Shown piece by piece: positions 1-5,417 of a stretch of 5,417 bases of DNA. How positions within the stretch are numbered: position 1 is the first letter of the stretch; each line of letters begins with the position of its first letter. Both the position numbers and the translations under genes were made by a program. The stretch is from the NCBI GenBank assembly GCA_002702965.1, contig PADE01000083.1, forward strand, positions 13,911 through 19,327, given 5' to 3'. Under the pieces are notes generated by a model. The model saw only the letters and a list, made by a program, of their open reading frames with translations. It was not told where the DNA came from and did not search any database. The DNA is from Planctomycetaceae bacterium (GTDB taxonomy: Bacteria; Planctomycetota; Planctomycetia; Pirellulales; Pirellulaceae).

Positions 1-63
1 ACGATGGTCGTGCTACGGCGCGGCAAGAAGCGGTACGCGTTGCTGAAATTTGTGGAAAACTAG
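1..63 (+). CDS. C-terminal end of an unidentified protein (5' end outside window)
   Basis: Frame 1 is open from the first base to a TAG at 61-63 and gives 20 residues ending in RYALLKFVEN. The stretch VVLRRGKKRYALLKF alternates hydrophobic and basic residues around an R-G-K turn. That pattern is like the last beta strands of a PDZ domain or a similar small beta domain, but 20 residues cannot establish a family. The next gene lies downstream in the same direction and the same reading frame. The gap between them is 141 bp, so co-transcription is possible but not shown. That this is a real gene end is supported only by the open frame and the composition of the peptide. Confidence 0.5.
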   Translation, partial: TMVVLRRGKKRYALLKFVEN

Positions 64-115
64 GACCTTCGCAAATCGCGCCGCGGTGAACCGACGGCGG
101 CTTGTCGGGGGCGAC

Positions 116-167
116 GGCGGTGCAGTTTGGCGGTGCAGTTTGGCGGTGCAGTTTGGCGGTGCAGTTC
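116..167. repeat. Four tandem copies of a 13-bp unit
   Basis: The unit GGCGGTGCAGTTT occurs at 116-128, 129-141, 142-154 and 155-167. The first three copies are identical and the fourth differs only in its last base (C for T). The array lies between the end of the gene at 1-63 and the chosen start at 205. The unit length is not a multiple of three, and no phase of the array contains a stop codon. Any upstream start would therefore read through it in rotating frames as GGAVWRCSLAVQF-like peptide. Perfect copies suggest recent slippage expansion. No function can be read from the sequence. Confidence 0.95.
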
Positions 168-192
168 TGGGCCGAGAATGCCGGAGTGCGAC

Positions 193-196
193 GAGG
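193..196 (+). promoter_or_regulatory. Shine-Dalgarno-like GAGG for the start at 205
   Basis: GAGG lies 8 bases before the ATG at 205, which is normal ribosome-binding spacing. The alternative ATG at 178 has no comparable purine-rich motif at the right distance. This site is one of two reasons for choosing 205; the other is the signal-anchor layout that starts there. Confidence 0.5.
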
Positions 197-204
197 CGAT
201 TCTG

Positions 205-885
205 ATGCGGAAGCGTTTGCGAGTCTGTCTGCTTATTTCAGCCGCTTTCTTGGCTCTGATCGCCTTGGGCGGCGTCGGGTTGTTCCGGGCCGCCCGGCAC
301 GTCCCCGACTTTTATCGTCGCGCATTGGAAGTGACCCCGGAACACCAGGCCGCGGCCGGCGATGCACTGGAACGCCAGGTCCTGGAGTTGCACAATGAAA
401 TTCAAGATGAAGGACGTTGGCAGGCGGTATTTGACGAGGAGCAGATCAACGGCTGGCTGGCGTCCGACTTGTCGGAGAAGTTCTCCACCTCACTGCCCAC
501 AGGTATCTCTGAGCCGCGCGTCGCGATCGGAGCGGATTCCGTGCGACTGGCCTGCCGTTACCGCGATCAGTGGATCGACACAGTCGTTTCGGTAGGTTTG
601 TCGTTTTCGGTCAACCGGCAGACGAACGAAGTTGCCATCACGGTACAGAGAGTTCGCGCGGGCCTGTTGCCGTTACCTCTGAAGGACCTGTTGGATGAGG
701 TTGCAAACGCTGCTCGCCGCGGTGAGCTTGATTTGCGATGGGCCCAAAGCGACGGATCACCGGTCGCTTTGCTGCGCGTCCCTTCGGAACTTCCAGCGCT
801 TGAGGTAGAGGGTTTTCGGTTGCAGGAAATCGAGCTCGCTGAGGGCGAAATCCGGCTCATCGGACAGACGTCGGGCACGCGTTGA
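205..885 (+). CDS. Membrane-anchored conserved hypothetical protein, 226 aa
   Basis: I do not recognise a named function. From the ATG at 205 the protein begins MRKRLR, followed by one hydrophobic segment at about residues 7-27. This is a typical uncleaved signal anchor with the remaining ~200 residues outside the cytoplasmic membrane. The segment after the anchor contains VPDFYRRAL, then W-x-x-x-F-x-x-x-Q-I-N-x-W-L (QAVFDEEQINGWL), then a region of alternating strands with a LPLPL motif. The 'F..eqiN.wL' motif followed by beta strands is reminiscent of the DUF2140/YpmS type of membrane-anchored protein. I also associate this overall pattern with uncharacterised planctomycete proteins. Both statements are recall, not search results. 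In-frame starts exist at 127 (TTG, inside the tandem repeat) and 178 (ATG). I chose 205 for its GAGG motif and because the basic residues then sit directly before the membrane segment. The gene converges with the phosphoesterase-like gene, with 23 bp between the stops. Confidence 0.85.
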   Translation: MRKRLRVCLLISAAFLALIALGGVGLFRAARHVPDFYRRALEVTPEHQAAAGDALERQVLELHNEIQDEGRWQAVFDEEQINGWLASDLSEKFSTSLPTGISEPRVAIGADSVRLACRYRDQWIDTVVSVGLSFSVNRQTNEVAITVQRVRAGLLPLPLKDLLDEVANAARRGELDLRWAQSDGSPVALLRVPSELPALEVEGFRLQEIELAEGEIRLIGQTSGTR

Positions 886-908
886 AGTGCGGGGTGTGTA
901 GCGTGCCG

Positions 909-1280
909 CTACTCTGTGTCCGTTGCGTGAGCCGACCAGCGGTCCGTCTCATTCGGACCGCGTCTGAGTACCAGGCGGGTCGTCAAGCGTTGACCAACGA
1001 GGCGGACATCACGAAATCCGGGATGGGAATCGTGGAGGAGATACGTTCCCCAGTCCCAGCGTTGAACGACTCCTCGGTCTCCGGAGACGGGACCCTCGTA
1101 ATCGAGATAGTGAACCCGGTGGTCGTCCAATTTTTGGGCATCTTGTGAGGTCTCTGATAACGGCGGTGCGTCGAGAGCCCAGGTTTCCAGTACGCCGTCT
1201 CGTTCCAGCATCAAATCCCAGTGCGGTCCACGGGGAGAGCCGGGCGGTGTCAGGTGGTGCAGCACAACGAAACGGAACAT
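909..1280 (-). CDS. Stand-alone LigD-type 3'-phosphoesterase-domain protein, 123 aa
   Basis: The protein resembles the N-terminal phosphoesterase (PE) domain of bacterial DNA ligase D, which trims 3' phosphates and ribonucleotides at DNA ends during non-homologous end joining. Visible landmarks are FVVLHH (residues 4-9), HWDLMLE (20-26), DDHRVHYLDYEGPVSGD (52-68) and RWDWGTY (74-80). They match in order the family pattern KH, HYDFRLE, EDHPxDY and FEGxIPxGxYG. Compared with the Pseudomonas LigD catalytic set as I recall it (His42, His48, Asp50, Arg52, His84, Tyr88), the equivalents are His8 or 9, His20, Asp22, Met24, His54 and Tyr58. The arginine is therefore replaced by methionine. The whole protein is about one PE domain, with no ligase or polymerase domain and no ligD or ku gene in the window. 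The start at 1280 places FRFVVLHH at the N-terminus as in relatives; a TTG at 1325 would add 15 residues and looks less likely. The start lacks a strong Shine-Dalgarno motif. Whether it is active, or acts on DNA, is inference. Confidence 0.88.
   Translation of the reverse strand: MFRFVVLHHLTPPGSPRGPHWDLMLERDGVLETWALDAPPLSETSQDAQKLDDHRVHYLDYEGPVSGDRGVVQRWDWGTYLLHDSHPGFRDVRLVGQRLTTRLVLRRGPNETDRWSAHATDTE
939..961. repeat. Perfect 8-bp inverted repeat with 7-base loop
   Basis: GCGGTCCG at 939-946 and CGGACCGC at 954-961 are exact reverse complements around the loop TCTCATT. The element lies inside the last part of the leftward phosphoesterase-like gene (residues RGPNETDR) and about 54 bases past the stop of the rightward gene ending at 885. 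It could act as a stem-loop at the 3' end of the rightward transcript, but no T-tract follows it on either strand, so I do not call it an intrinsic terminator. Confidence 0.6.
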
Positions 1281-1472
1281 CGGTGTCCAGTCGCGTGGGC
1301 GGAAACGAAAAAGGGCGCTAAGCAACGTGGAGGGATGCGCAACCGAGCGAGACCGAACTGAATCCAGCGGTTACAGGAGTCGGCACAGCAAGACTCATTC
1401 GGACGCGCTGCGCGTGTCGATTTTGCACCACTGCGAACGGTGATGTCAACGTTTCCGAATCGGTGGCATCTT
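1281..1472. other. Intergenic region, no gene seen (192 bp)
   Basis: This stretch separates the stop of the lipoprotein gene from the start of the phosphoesterase-like gene, both leftward. It should hold any promoter for the latter, but I find no convincing -35/-10 pair. ACGCG-CTG-CGCGT at 1403-1415 is a short five-base stem followed on the + strand by ATTTTG (1420-1425), too weak to call a terminator. I see no tRNA or other structured RNA. Confidence 0.6.
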
Positions 1473-4055
1473 TTACGGCTGGACTGTGATCGCGGCCCGC
1501 GCGGCCTCAGGTTGTCGTGTTTGTCGGCTCGTGACGTTGGCGACTAGTTCGAATTGTCCCGATTTGGTTGCGGTCAAGGTCAGCCGGAACTTCAATGGCT
1601 GATCGTTGGCGCGGACTGTGCGAATCGGTTGCAATTTAAAACTTCGACCGTCTGACGAAAAGGTCAACTCGGAACGCGGGCGCGTGAACTGGGTGTATTG
1701 CATTCCATCGGGAATGACAACTTCCAGGACGACTTCGTCTTCCGCAGTACTGCGGCGGTTGGTCAGTTCCAGGAAAAAGGTCGATTGTTGTCCGACACGC
1801 ATCGTGCCGCTATTGGCGCGCATCGTGAGCGTGAGTTTTCCGCCCTGGCTCGGGGCTAGGAATACCGGTCCGCCGGCAGGTGCGGGCGTGTCACTCGCGG
1901 CCCCGCGGGACTCCTCGACATTGGCTGCTTGGACACGGAGTATGGCACGTCTCCGATTCAGCACTTGATTATTCTGACGGACGATCACCTCGACTTGCAA
2001 TTGCCCTTTTTCGAGCGCCCCGAACACGACTTGCCGTTCGACCGATTGGCCTGGCAGCAGCGTTCCCGGGATGTCCCAGTGCATCAAGTTGCGATTCTGC
2101 GGCAAGACGAATCCGTCGGTGGCTTGTTGAGGGTCGAGGGTGACGGGGAAGTCTACGGCCAGTTGCAGATCGCGCGCCAGTCGATCGCCGGTGTTGGTCA
2201 CACGCAGCGTCAGCGTCGACGGTTGTTGCGTGTTGACCGATGCGGGACTCCAATTCGTGGTCAGTTCCAGCGTGGGGACCGTCGGTTGTAGGGGTTGGGT
2301 CGCGGTCACGCAGGTACGCGGGGTTTGGGCCGTTTGTCCCTCGGCCGCGGTCACCGTCACCTGGTGACAGAGCCGCCCCGATTTCTCGACGATGAAAGCG
2401 ACCGCCAGATCGCTGCGGGTTTCGCCCGCCGCCAGATCACCGATCGTTCGTTCGATTGGACTGACCTGACCCTCTGCGTGTCGTAATCCAAAGTCAAACG
2501 TGTCGCGAAGTACGACCCGACTCAGTGCAGTGGAACCGCGGTTGGTGACTTCGATCTCGTACACCAGCTTCTGTCCGACCTCGGCGGTTTCCGGTGGGTT
2601 CACGATTCGGACCGCCAACGCGGTTTCGATCACCCGCGTGGCCACTGCGGACCGTTGCTCGGCGATCTGATCGGCGCGGACCGCGAATGCCAGGCGGAGA
2701 TTGCTCGGCGCCCCGGCGCGGCAGGTGATCGAGAGACTGGTCCGTGCTCCCGGCGCTAGATTGCCCAGTTGCCAGCGGTATTGGGAGGTAAACTGGCGCG
2801 CATCGGGTCGGCTATTGAGAAACTCGAGCGTCTCGGGCAACCGGGTGCTGACCTCGACGTTGCGCGCGACTCGATCGCCGAGGTTGGAGATTTCGAGATG
2901 GTAGATGGCGACCGCGTTGACGCTTACCAGATCGGGTCCGGTGGCGGTCAATCGCAGACTCGGTGCGTTCCAGCTGATCGTTGTCCAACCATCTCCGAGG
3001 GCCATTTCAGGGGAACCATTGGCGGCATCGGCGGGCCGAACGATCTGAATCCGAATCCGGCTGACACCGACGGCGCCGGTCGGGTTGATAACCTCGACGG
3101 GCGCCATTCCTTGCGCGTCGGTGGTGATGTTTACCGATTGGCCGCCGCTATCGCTGAATCGGACGGGCGGCCCGGATACGATCTGATAACGGACCGACCA
3201 GCCGGGGGCCGGGCGCGTGCCGCCGACTCGTGTGACGCGCGTTTCAAGTCGGTGTTGCGCAGCGGCCGCGGCGGGTACGTTTGCCGGGGCGGGCAGTACC
3301 CAGTTCGTGTCAACCCAGTGAATCGTGGTGACTTTGCGACGTTGCGGCCAGCCGTTCGCCTTGGGCGCGAGCACGGTGAGGTGGCTGGTGCCCGGGGTGG
3401 AGGAGGTGACACTGATCCAGCACTGTCCCGTCTTCAGGTGAATGTCGTCGGTTGGATTGGGGGTACCGCGGGTGACTGTTTCGGGACAACTCGACGTACG
3501 GCTGGTGGCGAATCCCGCGGTGTGTTTTCGGGACTGCGGACGCCCCAGGTGATCGAAGATCGATTGGGGATCGTCACCCACGGCGACAAAATGTCCGGCA
3601 CCGTCGGGTGCCAGAATCCACTCGATCGGTTGTTTCTTGACCAGGTATCCGTCGGGGCCGCAGAGGCCGGCCAGGACAACCACTTCTCCGCCTACCGGCG
3701 CAACCAGACGCCGCGGTGTGATTACGAGTTCTCCCGCCTGGCCGGGCGGCAGAGGACCGCCGGACAGACCGGTCCGCGGATCGATGGCGGTTGTCCGTGG
3801 CAAACCGGGGACCTCGCTACAGGGAGGTGGGTCGGCGGGACCACTAAAAGCGGGCTTGGGAAGCCACGGAGCTGCGTTCCAGCCGCCGTGCGGCTCGGGT
3901 CCGATCCAGGTCGTCGATGCGGGCGAAGGGAGGAAAATGCGTTCCCCGCTCGGATCGATCGCCGGCAAGCGGATTCGCGAACACCCGCAGAGGGTGATCG
4001 ACACGAGGAACCAAGCGTTCCACGCCAGTGCGATACTCCGCTGTCTTGGGGCCAT
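1473..4055 (-). CDS. DUF11-repeat predicted lipoprotein, 860 aa
   Basis: This is a predicted exported lipoprotein built from beta-sandwich repeats. Residues 1-24 form a lipoprotein signal: basic residues at 4-6, a hydrophobic stretch, then LCGC with Cys25 as the lipid-attachment residue. The mature N-terminus contains LPAIDPSGERIFLP (30-43), a motif I associate with planctomycete DUF11 proteins. Residues 108-160 look like one Ig-like domain. Residues 205-252 carry GQCWISVTSSTPGTSHLTVLAP and HWVDTNW-type motifs. Residues 265-340 look like a Big_1-like domain with the TTDAQGMAPVEV turn. Four DUF11-type repeats follow at about 366-475, 478-586, 594-708 and 739-860. They are marked by 'xYxLExSNxGDxxARNVxV' or 'VTNxGxxxxxxVxL', an 'LP' or 'IPDGM' segment and 'LxPGxxxxxxxxF' turns. 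The role is likely structural or adhesive in the envelope, as inference. The start at 4055 is set by the signal peptide; only a weak ribosome-binding site precedes it. Confidence 0.92.
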   Translation of the reverse strand: MAPRQRSIALAWNAWFLVSITLCGCSRIRLPAIDPSGERIFLPSPASTTWIGPEPHGGWNAAPWLPKPAFSGPADPPPCSEVPGLPRTTAIDPRTGLSGGPLPPGQAGELVITPRRLVAPVGGEVVVLAGLCGPDGYLVKKQPIEWILAPDGAGHFVAVGDDPQSIFDHLGRPQSRKHTAGFATSRTSSCPETVTRGTPNPTDDIHLKTGQCWISVTSSTPGTSHLTVLAPKANGWPQRRKVTTIHWVDTNWVLPAPANVPAAAAAQHRLETRVTRVGGTRPAPGWSVRYQIVSGPPVRFSDSGGQSVNITTDAQGMAPVEVINPTGAVGVSRIRIQIVRPADAANGSPEMALGDGWTTISWNAPSLRLTATGPDLVSVNAVAIYHLEISNLGDRVARNVEVSTRLPETLEFLNSRPDARQFTSQYRWQLGNLAPGARTSLSITCRAGAPSNLRLAFAVRADQIAEQRSAVATRVIETALAVRIVNPPETAEVGQKLVYEIEVTNRGSTALSRVVLRDTFDFGLRHAEGQVSPIERTIGDLAAGETRSDLAVAFIVEKSGRLCHQVTVTAAEGQTAQTPRTCVTATQPLQPTVPTLELTTNWSPASVNTQQPSTLTLRVTNTGDRLARDLQLAVDFPVTLDPQQATDGFVLPQNRNLMHWDIPGTLLPGQSVERQVVFGALEKGQLQVEVIVRQNNQVLNRRRAILRVQAANVEESRGAASDTPAPAGGPVFLAPSQGGKLTLTMRANSGTMRVGQQSTFFLELTNRRSTAEDEVVLEVVIPDGMQYTQFTRPRSELTFSSDGRSFKLQPIRTVRANDQPLKFRLTLTATKSGQFELVANVTSRQTRQPEAARAAITVQP

Positions 4056-4368
4056 GGGAAACGTCCACGAGGGATTCGGTGTCGCGTCGACGTAATGCGC
4101 GGGGTGGCCGTGCAGGGTTGGTCTGTCTCGACGATCGTTCGACCGGTCTGTGATGGAAGCGTAGCACGCGCGAAGGGGAGCTGTGGCTTTTCTTCAACAT
4201 GTCTGGTTCTGGAATGAGATTGGAGAGTAGCAACTGTACCGGCTGTAGCGACCGTCTCGATGGCGCCGGCGCCGACAGCGGATCACTTGGCCTGGGATCA
4301 GAGCCGCGGATGCCCCGAGTACGACCGAGTGTCTGACCGCGCCCGAGTGACCGGTGGGGGGCGGGTCG
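4056..4368. other. Intergenic region without a convincing gene (313 bp)
   Basis: This lies between two leftward genes and should contain the promoter of the lipoprotein gene, but I see no clear -35/-10 pair in the leftward direction. It holds a perfect 12-bp palindrome at 4262-4273, an ACGATCGT palindrome at 4131-4138, three CCGAGT hexamers at 4315, 4325 and 4343, and a G-rich + strand run at 4353-4374 that overlaps the stop of the next gene. Open frames crossing it are short and rich in Arg, Ser and Pro, with no recognisable motif. Confidence 0.6.
4262..4273. repeat. 12-bp perfect GC-only palindrome
   Basis: GGCGCCGGCGCC equals its own reverse complement. It lies in the gap between two leftward genes, about 96 bp beyond the stop at 4369. 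A dimeric regulator site, a cruciform or chance in GC-rich DNA are all possible, and nothing else nearby favours one of these. Confidence 0.6.
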
Positions 4369-5417
4369 CTAGGGCCCAGCCGGACTCTTGGCGCCGGCGG
4401 TGCGGAGTAGCTCGATCTCACGCTGGTCCGCTCGGTAGATGACGCGAAACTCGAGCTTGGCGGCACCCTCTTGCAGGACCTTGTTGAAGGCTTTGACCTG
4501 GTCCAGTGTCTTGGCGGCTCGTTGCAATGCCTGGTTGGCCAGGTTCTTGCGTTGTTTCTTCAACTCGTCTTTCTTGAGTTGATCCGCCTGTCTGATTGCC
4601 AGCGTGGCTTGGCGCTGTGCGTTCACCGCTACCTGCTGCGCCTGTTGCAGGGTTTTGGCGGAAAACAGCATCCGCCGGGCCTGCGGTGGATTGACAAAGG
4701 GGCGCAGACGCACCTCGAGTTGCCTGGTGAGGCTGGTTGACAGATCGATTTCCAGCCCGGCGTGTGCACCGGTAAAGCGAACCTGCGCCAGACCCTTGTT
4801 CGCCGGCAAGGGGGCTGCCGGTTCCCATTTGAACTCCGGCAGATTGCCGTCCAAGCCGGTGAAGTGGATCTTGATGGCCGCCGGGTCGGGGGCAGCCGGG
4901 AGGTCCCACTTCAACGAGAGAGCCGGTTTTTTCAGGTCGATGGTGGGCGCGTCGATCTGGATCGGTTTGCGCAGTCCCAACAGGAACTCCTGATTGCCGG
5001 CCGACATGCTCAGCAGGCAGTTGCGGAGTTGGGAAGCGCCACGCTGTGAGGCCCCTTCGGCGTTCCATTGGAAGGTCAGCTTGCCATCCGCCAGCGCCAA
5101 TTTGGCGATGACCTGGCCTTTGTCCGCGTCCGAACCTGCCAGGAAAAGCTCCCATTCACGCTCGGCGCGACCGTCGTCGGCGCTGGCCATCTTGAATTGC
5201 TGTTTTCCCCGGATCGCCTGACGGCCGCCGACCAGTCGGATGAAGCAGACCTGCTTGGGCCCCAGGTGAACCGGACCGAGCGACACCGGTGACGTCGGTG
5301 GGGGCTGTTGCGGGTCGAGTGGTGGCAGGTCGACCTGCGCCGCCAGGTCGCGAAACGGTTCGGTGGCCGGTTCGGGCTCAGGTTCGGGTTTGGCCGGTTC
5401 GGGCTCAGGTTCGGGTT
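4369..5417 (-). CDS. Unidentified protein with Pro-Glu linker and C-terminal coiled coil (N-terminus outside window)
   Basis: I do not recognise a family. The leftward frame ends with TAG at 4369-4371 and is open to the right edge, giving at least 348 residues. An apparent GTG start at 5284-5286 is probably internal, because the open frame continues upstream as a Pro-Glu repeat and a proline-rich linker. Visible parts in order are two KPEPEPEPA-type units, the linker PPLDPQQPPPTSP (residues 31-43), and a region of alternating strands and turns at about 44-245. The latter contains repeated phrases such as IKIHFTGLDGNLPEFKW and AQVRFTGAHAGLEIDL. A helical Gln/Ala/Lys/Leu-rich stretch at about 252-319 (4459-4662) looks like a coiled coil, followed by a short beta C-terminus. 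A PE-rich linker often spans the periplasm or separates an N-terminal membrane or regulatory domain from a distal one. Here that is inference, since the N-terminus is missing. Its stop lies 313 bp from the lipoprotein gene downstream. Confidence 0.85.
   Translation of the reverse strand, partial: PEPEPEPAKPEPEPEPATEPFRDLAAQVDLPPLDPQQPPPTSPVSLGPVHLGPKQVCFIRLVGGRQAIRGKQQFKMASADDGRAEREWELFLAGSDADKGQVIAKLALADGKLTFQWNAEGASQRGASQLRNCLLSMSAGNQEFLLGLRKPIQIDAPTIDLKKPALSLKWDLPAAPDPAAIKIHFTGLDGNLPEFKWEPAAPLPANKGLAQVRFTGAHAGLEIDLSTSLTRQLEVRLRPFVNPPQARRMLFSAKTLQQAQQVAVNAQRQATLAIRQADQLKKDELKKQRKNLANQALQRAAKTLDQVKAFNKVLQEGAAKLEFRVIYRADQREIELLRTAGAKSPAGP
5365..5417 (-). repeat. 27-bp in-frame tandem repeat coding for KPEPEPEPA
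   Basis: Bases 5365-5391 and 5392-5417 are identical across all 26 visible positions of the second copy, which is cut by the window edge. The unit is nine codons, so copies add or remove nine residues without shifting the frame. On the leftward strand each copy reads Lys-Pro-Glu-Pro-Glu-Pro-Glu-Pro-Ala. The array may continue beyond the window. Identity at the DNA level, including synonymous positions, suggests recent duplication. Confidence 0.93.

Noticed and set aside
116..167. The tandem repeat as a CRISPR array or replication-origin iterons
   Set aside because: There are no spacers between the 13-bp copies, so it is not CRISPR. No replication gene or AT-rich region lies nearby to support iterons.
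61..204. Possible stop-codon readthrough joining the first two genes, since the frame after the TAG stays open
   Set aside because: A 141-bp stretch without stops is expected often in GC-rich DNA. The downstream gene has its own start and membrane anchor, and nothing marks a recoding site.
102..398. A rightward 98-codon frame starting in the leader
   Set aside because: It overlaps the membrane-protein gene in another frame and becomes Arg/Gly/Pro-rich, typical of an out-of-frame shadow in GC-rich DNA.
882..1148. A rightward frame overlapping the phosphoesterase-like gene
   Set aside because: The opposite strand encodes clear PE-domain motifs, and this frame shows none.
948..1404. An 11-bp direct repeat, CTCATTCGGAC, at 948-958 and 1394-1404 flanking most of the phosphoesterase-like gene
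   Set aside because: A few 11-bp matches are expected by chance in a window this long, and the flanks do not extend the match or show other signs of a mobile element.
2769..4217. A long open frame (482 codons) on the + strand opposite the DUF11 gene
   Set aside because: It is in exact codon register with the leftward gene, so its stops would require TTA, CTA or TCA codons there, which a GC-rich gene rarely uses. Its translation has no domain-like pattern, while the opposite strand has a signal peptide and repeats.
4194..4466. A leftward 90-codon frame crossing the 313-bp gap
   Set aside because: It overlaps the end of the rightmost gene, is rich in Ser, Arg and Pro, and has no motif or ribosome-binding site that I can see.
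4418..5155. A 245-codon leftward frame overlapping the rightmost gene
   Set aside because: It is out of frame with the 348-residue frame, which carries beta and coiled-coil patterns and an in-frame repeat. The alternative is rich in Arg, Gly, Pro and Gln without structure.

Overview
The window is GC-rich bacterial DNA that most resembles a planctomycete chromosome. This assignment rests on recalled protein style, not on a search. The pointers are a DUF11-type lipoprotein whose mature N-terminus reads SRIRLPAIDPSGERIFLP, a stand-alone LigD-type phosphoesterase-domain protein, and a membrane-anchored protein of a kind I associate with that phylum. No transposase, integrase, tRNA, rRNA, CRISPR array or recognisable defence system is visible.

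Layout, left to right. Bases 1-63 are the last 20 codons of a rightward gene that enters from outside. A 141-bp gap follows and contains four tandem copies of a 13-bp unit (116-167). A rightward gene (205-885) encodes a 226-aa protein with one N-terminal membrane segment. It converges, with a 23-bp gap, on a leftward gene (909-1280) for a 123-aa LigD phosphoesterase-like protein. After 192 bp comes the largest gene, leftward 1473-4055, an 860-aa predicted lipoprotein with Ig-like and DUF11-type repeats. A 313-bp stretch without a convincing gene (4056-4368) separates it from a leftward gene (4369 to the right edge). That last gene has its 5' end outside the window. It encodes a Pro-Glu repeat linker, an unrecognised beta-rich region and a C-terminal coiled coil.

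The genes do not form an obvious pathway. Three are leftward, but the gaps of 192 and 313 bp argue against a tight operon. The common thread, as inference, is the cell envelope: a membrane-anchored protein, a surface or periplasmic lipoprotein, and a protein with a Pro-Glu linker. The phosphoesterase-like protein is the exception, a likely cytoplasmic nucleic-acid enzyme or a degenerate relative. The most distinctive observations are two short tandem repeats, one in a leader and one in a coding sequence, and the substitution of one catalytic residue in the phosphoesterase-like protein. I do not see strong evidence for a new multi-gene system.
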